DNA of 64,000 nt, taken from Lepturacanthus savala (lineage: Eukaryota; Chordata; Actinopteri; Scombriformes; Trichiuridae). Positions 31,850 through 48,644 of the stretch are shown piece by piece. Where the stretch lies: positions 25,299,098-25,363,097 of the forward strand of contig CM060470.1 of the NCBI GenBank assembly GCA_030544235.1, read 5' to 3'. Below the pieces are notes generated by a model that had not been told where the DNA came from, did not search any database, and saw nothing but the letters and a program-made list of their open reading frames with translations. How positions within the stretch are numbered: position 1 is the stretch's first letter; the number at the start of each line of letters is the position of its first letter. Position numbers and translations under genes: made by a program.

Positions 31850-34190
31850 GAAAGGAAGGAGTTATGAGCAGGAGTAACTATGATCTCCCGAAAAGTTATG
31901 TCACAGCTAATTTACAGTGGCAAACATGCTCACATCCCATAGCGGAGGACAATGATAAAGATGGAATTTTCCCCTCATTAAGGTTGTGATGTATAGTTCG
32001 CTAAATACAGTGAATAGTTATAATTATTCTTATGATCCCAGACACACAGATTTAAAAACACCTGTCCTGGTGCACACCTGGGTGAAAACAATACAAAGTC
32101 TGTGCAGAAATACAGTATGCATGCATATACTCACAGATGAATAATAAGTCTCCACTGCATTATAATATGTAAATGCATCATATGAAAGTTGTAGTTGTGT
32201 TGACTAACTTAATATTCAAAATCTGCAATCAACAAAAACAAATAATTAAATAATGATTTGCTGCTTAAACCTAAGTTACATTATAGACTAATATTTAATA
32301 TCAAAATGGAGGGATTTATTGTATTTGTTTATTTAACAGGGACAATGTACAGCTGTGTACAGACTAATTATCTTAAAATCTTAATTTCATTTGCAATCCC
32401 AGCAGGAAATCTAGAGAAGAGTTATGGCATTAAATGTTAATAAATCTAACAGATCATCATTTTCATATAATACATTTAGATAATACAACATTGCTGAAAC
32501 AGAGACTTGAAAAAGACAAAGACATGACTTGTTTCATACTTTGGTGCCTAATGGTCAAATGATTGGTTATGTTTCAGTCATAGATTCATGGTTGCGCTAA
32601 TGGAAAAAGCTGACCAGCCAAATTCAGTGGACCTGTACTGTAGTGTACAGCTGCAGGAGGAGCAGATAAACAAAAGAGGGATGATGCTTTGCTGTAATTG
32701 GACATATCTAATAGAATAATATAAGGTCATCAGAATGTTATGAACATTAAAAACAGCAAAGCATCAACCATTTTAAACTCTGAAGTGACCACTGGTCAAA
32801 TATAATACAGAAAAGTGTTTTATATTTATATATTTTACTTGTACTAAAGTAAAATTCTCACTTATAAAAGTGTGTTTCATTTTTAATTGTGTTCAATTCA
32901 TAAGCTGCTTCTGTCAGAGTTTCTCTTCCAGTCATGTAAGGATCATCCATCAGTGCAGGTTTACATCTGCCTTCGTCTGAAAGCAGAAGGAAAAATAACA
33001 TCCGTACTTTTATAGCTGTCATAGCAATAATATGAAAAATGAAGTCATCATTACATGTGGTGAAAAGCTGCCTGATGGGCTCTTAGAAGGAGCATTCAGT
33101 CGCAGCCACGGACTAAAAATAATCTTTTCCTCAGAGGTTCTTTGTTGGTTTGTGACGACAGATACTTTCCAGGGCAGTTTTGACACCTGTCTACAACAAC
33201 TTAGTAACTCTGACGTGTCCACACAGTAACTTTATACAGTACAATACGTACATACAGCGTGACTACTGTACCTCTGCTGTGACTCTTCGCTTTTATTTCC
33301 TTTTGCATAAATCACCAGCTCTTTCCTCTCATGATTCAAGATACAGAACAGAGGCCAGCACTGTGTTGTGACGGACAGTGGCTTACAGCATGGTTGTGTG
33401 TGAGCAGCAGTGGTTGCATGCGGTTCCAAAGTGACACGGTGGTGTAAAGGGGTGGATGCCCTGTTCCAGCTCCAACAGCCAAGTGTCAGCTTACTCAACT
33501 CCCCGGTCTGGGCCTGATTTGGTAAATGAAGACTGTCAATCTTCTGTGATGAGGCGATGATTTTCTCAGAGGTCTTACTAATTGTGCTGCCATTTGATTG
33601 CATGCAAGAAAATTACAAACAGCAGTCTTGATGTTATCTGCGTGAAGAGGTTTGGATTGATCAGTTTGAAGCTAGATCACCATGATCTCTATAATCAGTC
33701 TCAGTCAAAACTTTCTCACGAGAAAGTGTTTTCAAACCTTTGACTGGTATTATGAGGAATGTAACCCACAACTTTCAGTTCAAAAACTACAGTGCAGTTT
33801 TCATCTCTAAGGAGCATAGCTTGTAATAGTTCCCTACCCACCCACTCAAACACAACACTCATATAAATGCAATAAATGCACCAGAAACTCTCTCTCACAC
33901 AGACACACACACATACACACACAGACACACACTTTGAGATGCGGTGTGAAAGGTACACGATAGCCAAGGGGTAATGAGCTGTGTGTGTTTGCCCTTGTGC
34001 TTCAATTCTCTTCCTGTTCCATTAATGAAGCCTCAATGGGCCTAACAACAGCCTCACACCAGCCGCCTTGCACCTGCTACTGTATGCTGCTGCATGTGAA
34101 AGTAGACCCTGCAAACATGCTATCAAATGCCCTATTTTGATTCATGTCAGTTTTCAGTTTGTTCTTGTTCCTGATGACGTCCACCACTTG
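31850..34190. other. col8a1-dcbld2 intergenic, segment 1
   Basis: AT-rich non-coding sequence. Open frames at 33019-33603 overlap on opposite strands and show no family features. A short CA-rich patch lies near 33895-33930. Confidence 0.6.
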
Positions 34191-34193
34191 AAG

Positions 34194-35159
34194 TTAAAGG
34201 TACAGTGTGTAGTTTCTGGTGGCATCTAGTGGAGAGGTTGCAGATCGCAACCAAATGAATATTTAAAGCTTGTAGGAAAACCTATAGTGAAAACAGTGCT
34301 CCAAGCAGCTGTATCCAGGACTATACTTTGGTCTCTCTGTTCAGGGCTACTGTAAAAACACAGCAGTGCAACATGGCGGGCTTCATTGCAATCACACGGT
34401 AGGATTGTACTGGATTTCGCCAAATTCGATGCCTCATCTTGTTGGGTGGTTGGTCCCAAAATTCAAGTGCAGTTTTAAAGTTTGTTCAATTTGGATAATG
34501 TTCAGTGAGCTGGCTGACTCCACTATTCTAGGTGGTGCTGTAGCTCTTTCAACAACTGAAAGAGCAAAACGTAGAACTACTTCTTGTTGATGGTTACTTA
34601 GCTACAACAATAAAATATCTGGCAGCATACAAACAAAGATGGTGTTCTAGGAGTTTGAGAGAGCAGTATTAGTGTACATATTGTGCTTTTTCGAGTGTTT
34701 GGAAATCCATATAAACCAGCAAACAAGAGTTTTTGGTTTCAGTGATACAACAAACTGTGCCGGTGTTTGATATTAAAAGCAATCAAGGCAGACAAAAATT
34801 AAACTTTTCCAGCAACAACATTACTATTTATGATATACCATATACAAGAACGCACAAAGCAGATTAACAACGTCTTAAGCCAGTGGTTCCTATTGCATTT
34901 GCAAATCGAGTCCCTGTACGATCCTTAGCCTGTACACATGAATTTAATATGTTTTCAATCCCTTTATTATCAAATAAAGCTGATCCATGCACATGCAATG
35001 ATTGACATAAATCTAAATCTAATGACAAAAACACAATTCTTAGTTTTATTTAATGTAAAACTCAATAATTAATACTCAGGAATTTCATATTCCATTTCTG
35101 CCAAGTCTGTTCCGCCACACTGCTAAAGTGCTACTAAATCTTACACACTGTACCTTTAA
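34194..35159. mobile_element. TTAA-bounded repeat of about 1 kb with 18-bp inverted ends
   Basis: The left end TTAAAGGTACAGTGTGTA at 34194-34211 is the exact reverse complement of the right end at 35142-35159. The interior has a CATCTAGTGGAGAGGTTGCAG block near 34224 and an ACATGGCGGG block near 34371, and no transposase frame. TTAA ends would fit a piggyBac-type non-autonomous element, but the superfamily is not proven. Confidence 0.75.
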
Positions 35160-35160
35160 C

Positions 35161-35640
35161 TTAAAGGTGCACTAATCAATATTTTCATATTGACAAAAGA
35201 TCAAATGGCTGTAGTGTAAAGTGATATATGTCTGTCATTGAGGAGAAGCTTCTGTAGCTTTATCATTTTTTAGTGTCTTTCAGCTCATTGTTTTGGTCTT
35301 GCAGCTTGTACTTTTACTATTTCAACCTAGTTCCCAGCTGTTTGTGGAAAACCCCACTATATGACCTACTCAGCACAAAACAGCAGACAAAGTTAGCAAC
35401 TGGAACATTTAGAAGCTAAAGATCCAGAAATGTCTCTCAGAAGGTAAACATGGAGGAAATATCAGACTTAGTATGAAATAGGCAATAGTTTCCTATTTTC
35501 TCATATCAACAGGGTTCATATCAGGACAATTTATATGATTCTAGCTGCTTTCATATTGCATACATGCTCTGCAGCCATGAAGTACTGTGAGAGTTTTATT
35601 ATATTTGAGAGTTAAAGCTGCACAGTGTGTCTCCCACATG
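35161..35640 (+). repeat. dispersed-repeat-like block abutting the TTAA element
   Basis: Starts TTAAAGGTGCACTAATCAAT directly beside the previous element and includes an AGAAGCTAAAGATCCAGAAA block at about 35411. I recall similar middle-repetitive sequence in other teleosts; no inverted partner end was found, so the right limit is approximate. Confidence 0.45.
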
Positions 35641-35644
35641 GCCA

Positions 35645-40225
<4,581 letters not shown>

Positions 40226-40262
<37 letters not shown>
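40226..40262. repeat. (GATA)n microsatellite
   Basis: About nine GATA units, located just before a retroelement tail. Confidence 0.95.
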
Positions 40263-40264
<2 letters not shown>

Positions 40265-40274
40265 TTCTGCACAT

Positions 40275-40572
40275 TAAAAACATGCTGGAGTGACACAGTG
40301 GCACAGCAAGAAGGTCGCAGGTTCAAGGAGTTGAGCTGGGACCTTTCTGTGTGGAGTTTGCATGTTCTCCCCATGTCTGTGTGGGCTTTCTTCCGCCCAC
40401 AGTCCAAAAACTCTAAATTACCCGTAGGTATGAATGTGTGAGTGAATGGTGTGTGTTTCCCTGGTAGACTGGCGACCTGTCTGGGGTGTATTCCTGCCTC
40501 TCACCCAAAGTATGCTGTGATTTGCTCCAGCAGACCCCTGTGAGGACTAAGTAGGTATAGAAAATGAATGAA
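40275..40572 (+). mobile_element. retroelement (LINE-tail/SINE-like) copy 1
   Basis: Contains GAGCTGGGACCTTTCTGTGT near 40331, GTTTGCATGTTCTCCCCATG near 40357 and GACTGGCGACCTGTCTGGGG near 40466, wording widespread in fish LINE-derived and SINE tails. A second copy in opposite orientation is at 48415-48640. A box-B-like GGTTCAAGG occurs at about 40320. No reverse transcriptase is present. Confidence 0.7.
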
Positions 40573-43500
40573 AAAACACATATTTAAAATAGAATGATCA
40601 CAAATTCCATCCATTTCTGCAGTACCACATTGAAATACATAGAAATTAGATGGTTATGGATGACTATAGTGTAGATGAATGATGTAAAACATGGATCTTG
40701 TAAAGACAGTTTGGTGGGGAAAGATAAGAGGAGATGGAGAATGTGTGAAGACCATGAAGTCTCTGATGAGGTAAGCGCCACAGTCATCGACCATGTGGTG
40801 TCACGAGAGCTTGTGACCAAATGCAGGACAGAGCGGGGACGGGAACCTCGCAGTGCTGTGTAAGAGTGATCGTATCATGTTGTTGGATGCTTCTTTTTTT
40901 CCTGTTAATTATTACTGAAGCCTGGAATTCCATGAATTTGTTTTTTTTATTAAATTTTTCTTTTTCAAATAATGACTATATGTAAATACACAGACACAAA
41001 CAAGGATATTGAAGTAAATTGCTGTATTTCTGATTTCTTCTTGTTACACATACTTTAGTGCAGTCAATAAAGTGAAGATGTGTTGAAGATTGTTGCCAAT
41101 GGTGAGGGAGTTTGAGTGAGTTTTGGAGGTGAGATTATCATTATTGGCCAAGATGCATCCCCCAATTTTTGTCTTTATGCAGATGCTGGCTGTAGCCAAC
41201 CAGGCAGATATAAGAGTTGTGTAAAGTGAAAAAAAGTCCTTCCAACAACTTTACAGCGGAGTAACTAAAATGTTGTATCACTTTGTCTTAACTTGTGCAT
41301 AAACAGACTGGTACAAATGACAGCAACACTGTTGTATTACTACACAGAGACCCAGTCCAAAACCTGTGCTCAGCACTCGTACCACCAACATTTAAGTCAC
41401 CCTAAAACAACCATTTGTTTAAATGTGTAAATAAGACAGCTTGTGGTCTAGGTTTTCCATTCCTCATGCTAAGGTAAGCATCCTAACTCTAGCTCCACGT
41501 TTATGCTATGTAATATGAGTGTAATTACCAGTTTCTGTTCTGCAAATGGTGATCGAATCAAAAACCAAATCATGATTCCAGCTATATCCAACTCTTCAAA
41601 ATACAGATGTGCTTGAAAAACGAGAAAAGGATACTCCATGTTCAAGGCAATGGAACTTAAGTATATATGGTGGTATAGTATTGATTTTACCTTTCCATAA
41701 CCAACTTTCCAATAATGTACTTGTCCAGTTATGTGAATGCTTTTCTAATCTGAATCTAGGAAAATGAAGCAAATAGTTAACAAAAATATTGGACTATTCC
41801 TTTAACAGGTTTCTACTTTTGGAACCCCTGTGCACATGTTTTGTCATTTGGGAAGCTGTTTATTGGAATGTAAAGTCACACCTACTGGATAATCCACAAC
41901 ACCTGCACAGTCTCACATACTGTATGTACCAAAGCCCACGTTTTCCCTCATCACACTATAGTACGACTGCATCCTTCTTGCATTGCCTGCACCCACAGCT
42001 CCGCAAACAGACAGAATCATATTATTGATATACTGCGGGACGTGTCAGAGAGAGACAGACAGTCTGTATGTACATCTGTCATGTTTGATTTAATGGTTTT
42101 AGTGGATTTTAGGTGGGTGGGAGAAACAACAGAGTGACAGGTAAACATATTTACAGCTTCAGTGGAGGAAGGTAAAAGGTTATACAAAGTCATGCATGGA
42201 CAGAAAGGTAAATAGCAGTTTGAGGCTGAAAAAACAAGCTATATCATTCTTCTAATCTGCAGCATTTGCCTCTCTTCTTATCTCCTTTGCTTCTGGCATT
42301 TAAGTATGCAAAAACTCATAGATCATATTCTGCTTATTCTTTCCTGCGTAAAATAAATTGCACTCACCAACTTGACATTTGACTTGAAAAAAATCAAACA
42401 TTTAGTTCTGTAAATCAGATTCAGCACTGAAATACTTTCTTGCATTTTGTCTTGCCAAGAATTCTCCAATCACCTGCTTCCAATTCAAAACAAGAGCCCA
42501 GTCAGGCATGGTGCACACACATGCACATGTGCACGTATGCATATGAATACTGTCCACAAATGGCCTTCATGAATACAATTTTTTATGTTCGCCTTCGTGT
42601 GATTAATAGTTTTCGTAGCTTTTTGCCAGTTCTTACATTTTGATGAAGGTGAGAACTATGACCAGCTCTATCAATCAACACTCAGGATCCACAAAAGGTT
42701 TGTCTGAGGATGTTCCTCACCTGCTTAAGGAGAATTTAAAGGGTCCATGTCCAGAGATGTGCCTCCAAGGCAACACTTAGAGTCAGACTACCAGGTCATT
42801 TTATCATCACATGCATCGCCAAAATTTAAACTTGGTCACACAGTAAATTAGTTTGTGACACTCTTTAAGATTGTTTCTCTTTAAGCTTCCATTTGCAGCT
42901 CTGACAGTCAGTTTGGTAATATACAAGCTGAGCAGGAGAAGGAGAAGGTTTCAAAAGTGCTTGGGTATGGCTATTTTCTGGAGGCTGACAAGCCAGAACA
43001 TAAATCACATTGTTCAATTTTTGCTCTGCCTGGATAAATGATCAGCACAATGGACAACAGTCTTATAAAATATCTGGCTCTTGCACAAACCTTTGTGCAT
43101 AAAAAGGACAAGTTAAGTATGTTTCCTAAGGTTGGTCATAACATACAATATCTTCTATGAAATTGATTCTCCTCTGGTTGAGTCCTTTTCCTGTTATCTT
43201 CTATTCTTCTTCCTAACATAGCTGTATTTCCCTCTGGGTGAAAGGGTAAGGTATTGGGCCATAAACACAGGTGCTTGCTGAAAGGCATTGTGGGTAGGGT
43301 ATTCTGCAGTGAGGTGTTAGTATGTGAGGAATGCTCATAGGACTAACAGGACGGTGTTGACCTGGGACAAACAGATAGCATGCTGGGATACACCATATGG
43401 GGACAAGACAGCTCTGGCTGAGGCAGTTTGCCATTTCTGCCATTTGGTCATCACTGGAAAAAGTCAGGCTGAACTCATAGTGTATGACACATAGAAAGAA

Positions 43501-44984
43501 ATGATTTAATACATTTGTGCACTGCAGAAACAGATCAAAGTAACTGAAATATCTGTCAGATTCAACATATAACATATCATTTTAATAAGAGGTAGAATCA
43601 GAACGAGAGGTGCATGCTGACACTAACACAAAACTTCACACAATGAATGTATTTACAGTCTACTTATACTCTAAAAACAACCCTCCCACCATGGTTTCTG
43701 TCAACCAGAGCTCAGTTTACACTAAAGCACTATTTAATGTCTATGTTATGACTGAAAGCACATTGAAATAATCTGTATAATGACTGTAAATGTTGGCAGT
43801 TCTTGTAGTCAGAGAGAACAGTTAATGTTCAGTCCATAGTCCCAAATGGCCCATATATATTAGGCAGTCCACTGCGCCCTGTGTTATTCCACCATACACT
43901 CTCTGTTGCCATAATTAAATGTCAAACCAGAGGCTCTGACAGTAGGCAAGCATGCCAGATATAATATGCTTGAAAGAAAGACAGATCTGTCCCCTGTCAG
44001 CAAACCCTGCAGCCACCAGGGGGCCTACAAACTCATGCATTGTTTCCTGAATTGACTGATCGTCTTACCTGGCAACCCAGTGTCTACAGTGGATTGGCCC
44101 TTACTGCTAACGTAATGGTAGCTACTGATTTTGTGGAAGCTCCAGAGCACGGAAAGCCTCCAGATGGTGGTAAATTACTGCTAGATGGGCAGTGCTCATC
44201 CTTTGCTCTGCTGTTTTTAACATGGTGGCATCACAGACTTGATCATTTTATGGCTAACCAGTTGTCTAATATATGTTATTTTTTGTTACTCCCACCCTAC
44301 CCTTGAGGCCACTTTTCATGATTTGTGTTGTGAATGATGAATGTAAGACAGTTTTCATCTTGTTAGGCCTGTTTTAATCCAATCCACTTTAAACTAATCA
44401 CTCAACAATTTATCATCATTACCTACTTTTCATTTCACCCCTATTTTAACCCTCTGTTTTTCATTTCACATGCATTTCCATCACCTCCATTCTTATCAAT
44501 TAAATTTATTTCTTCTACGCCTATCCTGCTAAGGCCCCAGATGTACAGGGTATAGCTCTAAACTTGAATTCTCAAAATTCAGACATAGAACAAAATTATT
44601 TTGTTCATGCCAAATACAAGCATACATTTATACTAAATGTTATACACTTTATCACAGTGAGAATATACAGATTTCCTTAAGAAAAATAGAAGGATATAAA
44701 GCATCATGTTATATTATACTGAATCTAAAACAAGATGAAAGTAAAGAAATAAACTAAAGTATTTCATTTAATTTGTCTTTAATAAATTAATGTGAAAAAT
44801 ATAATTCAAATTTAGGCAGGAAGACAACTTGTTTTTTTCCCCTGCCCCTAAAACAGTTTAAATCTGCTGCTGCACAAAAGGTTAATCAAAGCAGCTTGAA
44901 TCTGATGACCAACAGTGTTTTCATTTTATGGGTTTTTCTTCTACTAGTGAACACTTATCACAAGATATAACAGATATGTTAAGG

Positions 44985-45500
44985 CGGTTGAATATTTGGA
45001 CCCAAATGCAGACACAGCCAGGAATCAGAGAACAGTTTCTATAACAGTTTATTGTGGTGAAAGGAAAGCTGGCGTGGTTGGAGTGGTCTGGCAGAGGAGG
45101 ACAAGAACCGTTGAACAGGGCAGGCAAAGGCGAGGAAGATGAGTGAATCAGACAGGCGGCTGAAGACAGAGACAAGGCAGGTTGCAGCTAGTACTCTGGT
45201 AGGAGCAGGTGAGGAGTATCTGAAGCACAGGGGGAAAAAAACAGGTAAACGGATGTCCAGGAAAAAGCACCAAAAATTAGGCCTTGATGTCTCTACCACA
45301 AAGAGAGTGAATGATCTGGCAGTGTCTGGATGCCTGAGCTGTTGTTAAATGTTGCAGTGGTGTGATTGGAGATAAGATGCAGGTGATCAGATGGGCAGGC
45401 AGGAGGAGGGAACCCAGAGTCCACGGCCAGCAAGAAGGAAGCAGGAAGGGAAAGCAGGAAACACAAGGAAAGGGAGAGGCAAAGGCTAAACCATAACAAG
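44985..45500. repeat. possible dispersed repeat block
   Basis: Purine-rich sequence with phrases (GGACCCAAATGCAGACAC near 44998, AACAGTTTATTGTGGTGAAA near 45042) that I recall from middle-repetitive DNA of other fish. No inverted or direct terminal repeats were found here, so class and limits are open. Confidence 0.4.
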
Positions 45501-46700
45501 ATACATCTTTTACTCCCCTTCTGTTAAGTCTGAAGCCTACTGAATCATCTCTCCTTCCCTGTGGGCATTTTTGGATGCATGCATGTTTAGACAGGCATTC
45601 GATGAGACTTATTCAAGTCTTCAACACATGCTTTGTTTCATAATAACTTAACAGTCTAAGCAAAAGTTCCTTCGGGAGAAACAAAGTGAGCCTGACTGTG
45701 CCACTCTAGTTCTCAGGTTCTGTAAACAGTTTTTACTGTTCTATTCGTGTGAGTGCAGACACACCACCAAAGTAAAACCACCTCCACGCTCTGATGGCTT
45801 CTTAACTCAAACCACCACATTCTTACTGAGGTTAACCACAGTAGTGGCTTCACCACAGAGAGATGGATTCACATGGATTCATATTTTACAACCTGACTTG
45901 ATTCCATGTGATAAATACATAAAATTGGAACTTAATTTAATTGTTAGATATTAAGCAGAATTTAGTTCTAGTTTGTGTTACATAGACTTTTCAGATTGGA
46001 CAAAACACATTAGACCAAATGTGCTATGTTCTAGATAGTTTCTACTCAAATTTGTACTAAAATTTACAGATTAGTTTTAAGTTTCATTTCTACATAAGTA
46101 CATGTGTCTCCATTGACCCAGGTTGAGCATGCTGTTCACTTGCAGTATCTATCTATAGTGCAAGAAATGTTTATATATGATATGAATACACAAGTTGGGA
46201 ACAACTTGCATCAATCAAGACAATTTTGAGTCAGCACCCTAAACATCTAGGCCACCATATGGGATTTACGCAAAACAAATCAAGCTATGAATCTGAAGAC
46301 TATACACTTCTAAAAATAGACCCCAACAAATTCACTTGTTCTAGTTCTTTACTACTACTAAAAAATAGTTCCTGTTATTTTTAAATAATGAAACTACTGT
46401 AATTTTCGATGGTTTACCTTTAGCCAACATGGTTGGGTTGGAGAGCAAAGAGGGTCAGCAACCTGGAAAACCCCAAATGAACTAGGAGATTGTTAGTTTT
46501 GGCCTTTTCAAAGGATTCGTTGGCACAGTGAAAACTAGAGAATAACACCAGCCTTCCTATATGAAAGACAATGGTTGATTCAGTGAAAGTCTTTCCCTGA
46601 CCTCACACACCAAGCACCTATTGAGACCATTGTGAAGTAAGTTATGGAACAGTACTATGTACAATATATGATTATACCAGGAGTGATTGTTTACTGTTCT

Positions 46701-46725
46701 TCAATCAATCAATCAATCAATCAAT
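46701..46725. repeat. (TCAA)n microsatellite
   Basis: Six tandem TCAA units. Confidence 0.95.
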
Positions 46726-47569
46726 TACTAATGTGTTCATGGACTGCTACTTGGGAGACCTTACCATAAAAGATGTACTGTAAACAATGTGTTGGAGAGC
46801 TGCTGTGAAACACACTCTGTACATATGCAAACATTAGACCACACACACACATACAAATGCAAACATGTTCCATATACAGTACAAGGGAGTCGAGTGTGGC
46901 AAAATGGACCTCCTACAAGTTGACCTCTAACCTCTGAGAAGTATAGATATTGCAGTTTATTTGAAGTTGAACTACCCATAAAATGTGTTTCTCTTCCCTC
47001 ATTAAAAATTAGCAAACAAACTATACCACCTCTAAATGCAAGTAGTGTTTGAGTATCAAAGTATGGTCTGCTGTCCCTGACAATGGAATGTCAGGGGCAG
47101 CAGTAGTATGTCAAATCATGTGAGTTAATGAAAACATTTTCCCTTAACTGATGTATTCCATTCTTCTTCTTAAGATGATTCTTCTTCTTCTGGTTAGACA
47201 ATTTCACCAGCATATCTAAAGAAAAAAAAAGCATAAAGTCCTGGGCTGGTTGCCAGAAAGATGAAACTTTTTATAGTGTGTTTGAATAATAAATTAATTT
47301 ATCCTGCAGAGTTGGACATGGGAGGATCATGCAGAATGAAAAAGAAAATACACTGCACCTGGACCAGGAATGTGCCCAGAGAGCCGAGAGTGGATCAGTC
47401 AGACAGATTTTTAGTCCTCCAGCTCAGGTCCAAGTATTTTAGCCACAAGAGAAGCTCTGGACCTTGAACCAGGACTATAACACTTCACAAGACAGAAAAC
47501 CACAGTTTTTTAAAACCTCTCCTGTCCCAGATTCAATCTAACTACACTTAAACAAGCATTTAAGTACTT

Positions 47570-48321
47570 CGATCAGATTCTGTTTCAATAAGCTTCTGCG
47601 ATGTCACAAGATTTATTTCCCTTCAGCGTTGCATTTATTTTTCATTAAGATCTTGTATTGATGATGGTAGAGTTGGACCACTGCACAAAGTATTCTCCAA
47701 AACACACCAAAGATTCTCGATGGGATGAAGGTCTGGACTCTGTGGTGAAAATGATGTCTCATTCTTGCTGAACCACTCCATCACCATTTGAGCCCAATTA
47801 ATCCTGGCGTTGTCATCTTGGAATAGGCTCATGCCATCAGGGAAGAAACAATCCACTGATGGAATAACCTGGTCATTCACTTCATCTGCTTCTTGGCTTA
47901 CCCTGATACACCCATCACTCTGGTTCCCCATTGTCCTTCCAGTTTTTAATAATGTGTTGACCCAATAACGGACCAATGATGTGTTCAAACCAACTAAGAA
48001 ATCCAGTTGCTTTGCTCTGAACTCCACAAGAAAAAGATGACCTGGATGAACTGAGAAGCTGCATGGACAGTTTAGTCATTTCTGAAATCTCCTTAGATAT
48101 TTTCTGTACTTGATGCAAATGATTTGACCCCTTTCAAAAAAATCAACATCTTTTCCAAACCATGGGATGTGTCTTTCCACATGGTTGTTTAAAAATAGAA
48201 GCTATTTATTGCATCAGGGTTAAATAGCCAATTACCACCTGAAAGAAATAAATTATCCAATAGGGGACTCTGTTTACTTAGATAAATCCAGGTGGTACCT
48301 TTTTTTTGGCCAGGTGGTGTA
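47570..48321 (-). pseudogene. truncated Tc1-like transposon with decayed transposase
   Basis: The minus-strand frame at 48027-47635 retains the Tc1-family blocks LFQDDNARI and SPDLHPIENLWCVLE followed by GPTLPSSIQDLNEK; the first carries a catalytic Asp and the second the catalytic Glu of the DDE triad. The similarity continues past an in-frame stop at 47635-47637 (REINLVTSQKLIET). The spacing between the Asp and Glu blocks appears several residues short and the N-terminal part is scrambled, so it is dead. The 5' end shows the usual TIR wording GGCCAAAAAAAAGG next to a TA at 48320-48321; the opposite TIR is missing. Confidence 0.9.
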
Positions 48322-48414
48322 TTAGATATTTGGCTGGCCATTCAGTGGACAATCAATAATTTAATAACAAAATAAACTCATACTAATTGAATCTATGGTC
48401 ACTTAGCAAGTGAG

Positions 48415-48640
48415 ATTTTCCATCCATCTATCCATTTTCTATTCCCACTTCCTCACTATGGTCACCCCAGACAGGTCGCCAGCCTATTGTGGGGCACACA
48501 CACCATTCACACACACACTCACACCTATGGACAATTCAGAGTCTCCAATTATCCTAAGCATGTTTTTGGAAATCCTGGAGAAAACCCACACAAACATGGG
48601 GAGGGCATGCATACTCCACACAGAAAGGTCCCAGCTCACC
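48415..48640 (-). mobile_element. retroelement (LINE-tail/SINE-like) copy 2
   Basis: On the minus strand it shares GAGCTGGGACCTTTCTGTGT and GGCGACCTGTCTGGGGTG with the copy at 40275-40572, with differences consistent with old age. It ends in a diverged ATGG-type tail (ATGGATAGATGG). Confidence 0.7.
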
Positions 48641-48644
48641 TGAT

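Larger units (their letters stand above)
40575..47565. other. col8a1-dcbld2 intergenic, segment 3
   Basis: No supported gene. A repeat-like block is at about 44985-45500 and a TCAA run at 46701-46725. Open frames at 43213-43575 and 44040-44306 show no family features. Confidence 0.6.

Noticed and set aside
40300..40345. tRNA-like box B (GGTTCAAGG)
   Set aside because: No cloverleaf or box A at proper distance; it belongs to the retroelement tail.
46701..46725. Tandem repeats considered as a CRISPR-like array
   Set aside because: Plain tetranucleotide repeat without spacers, in vertebrate DNA.
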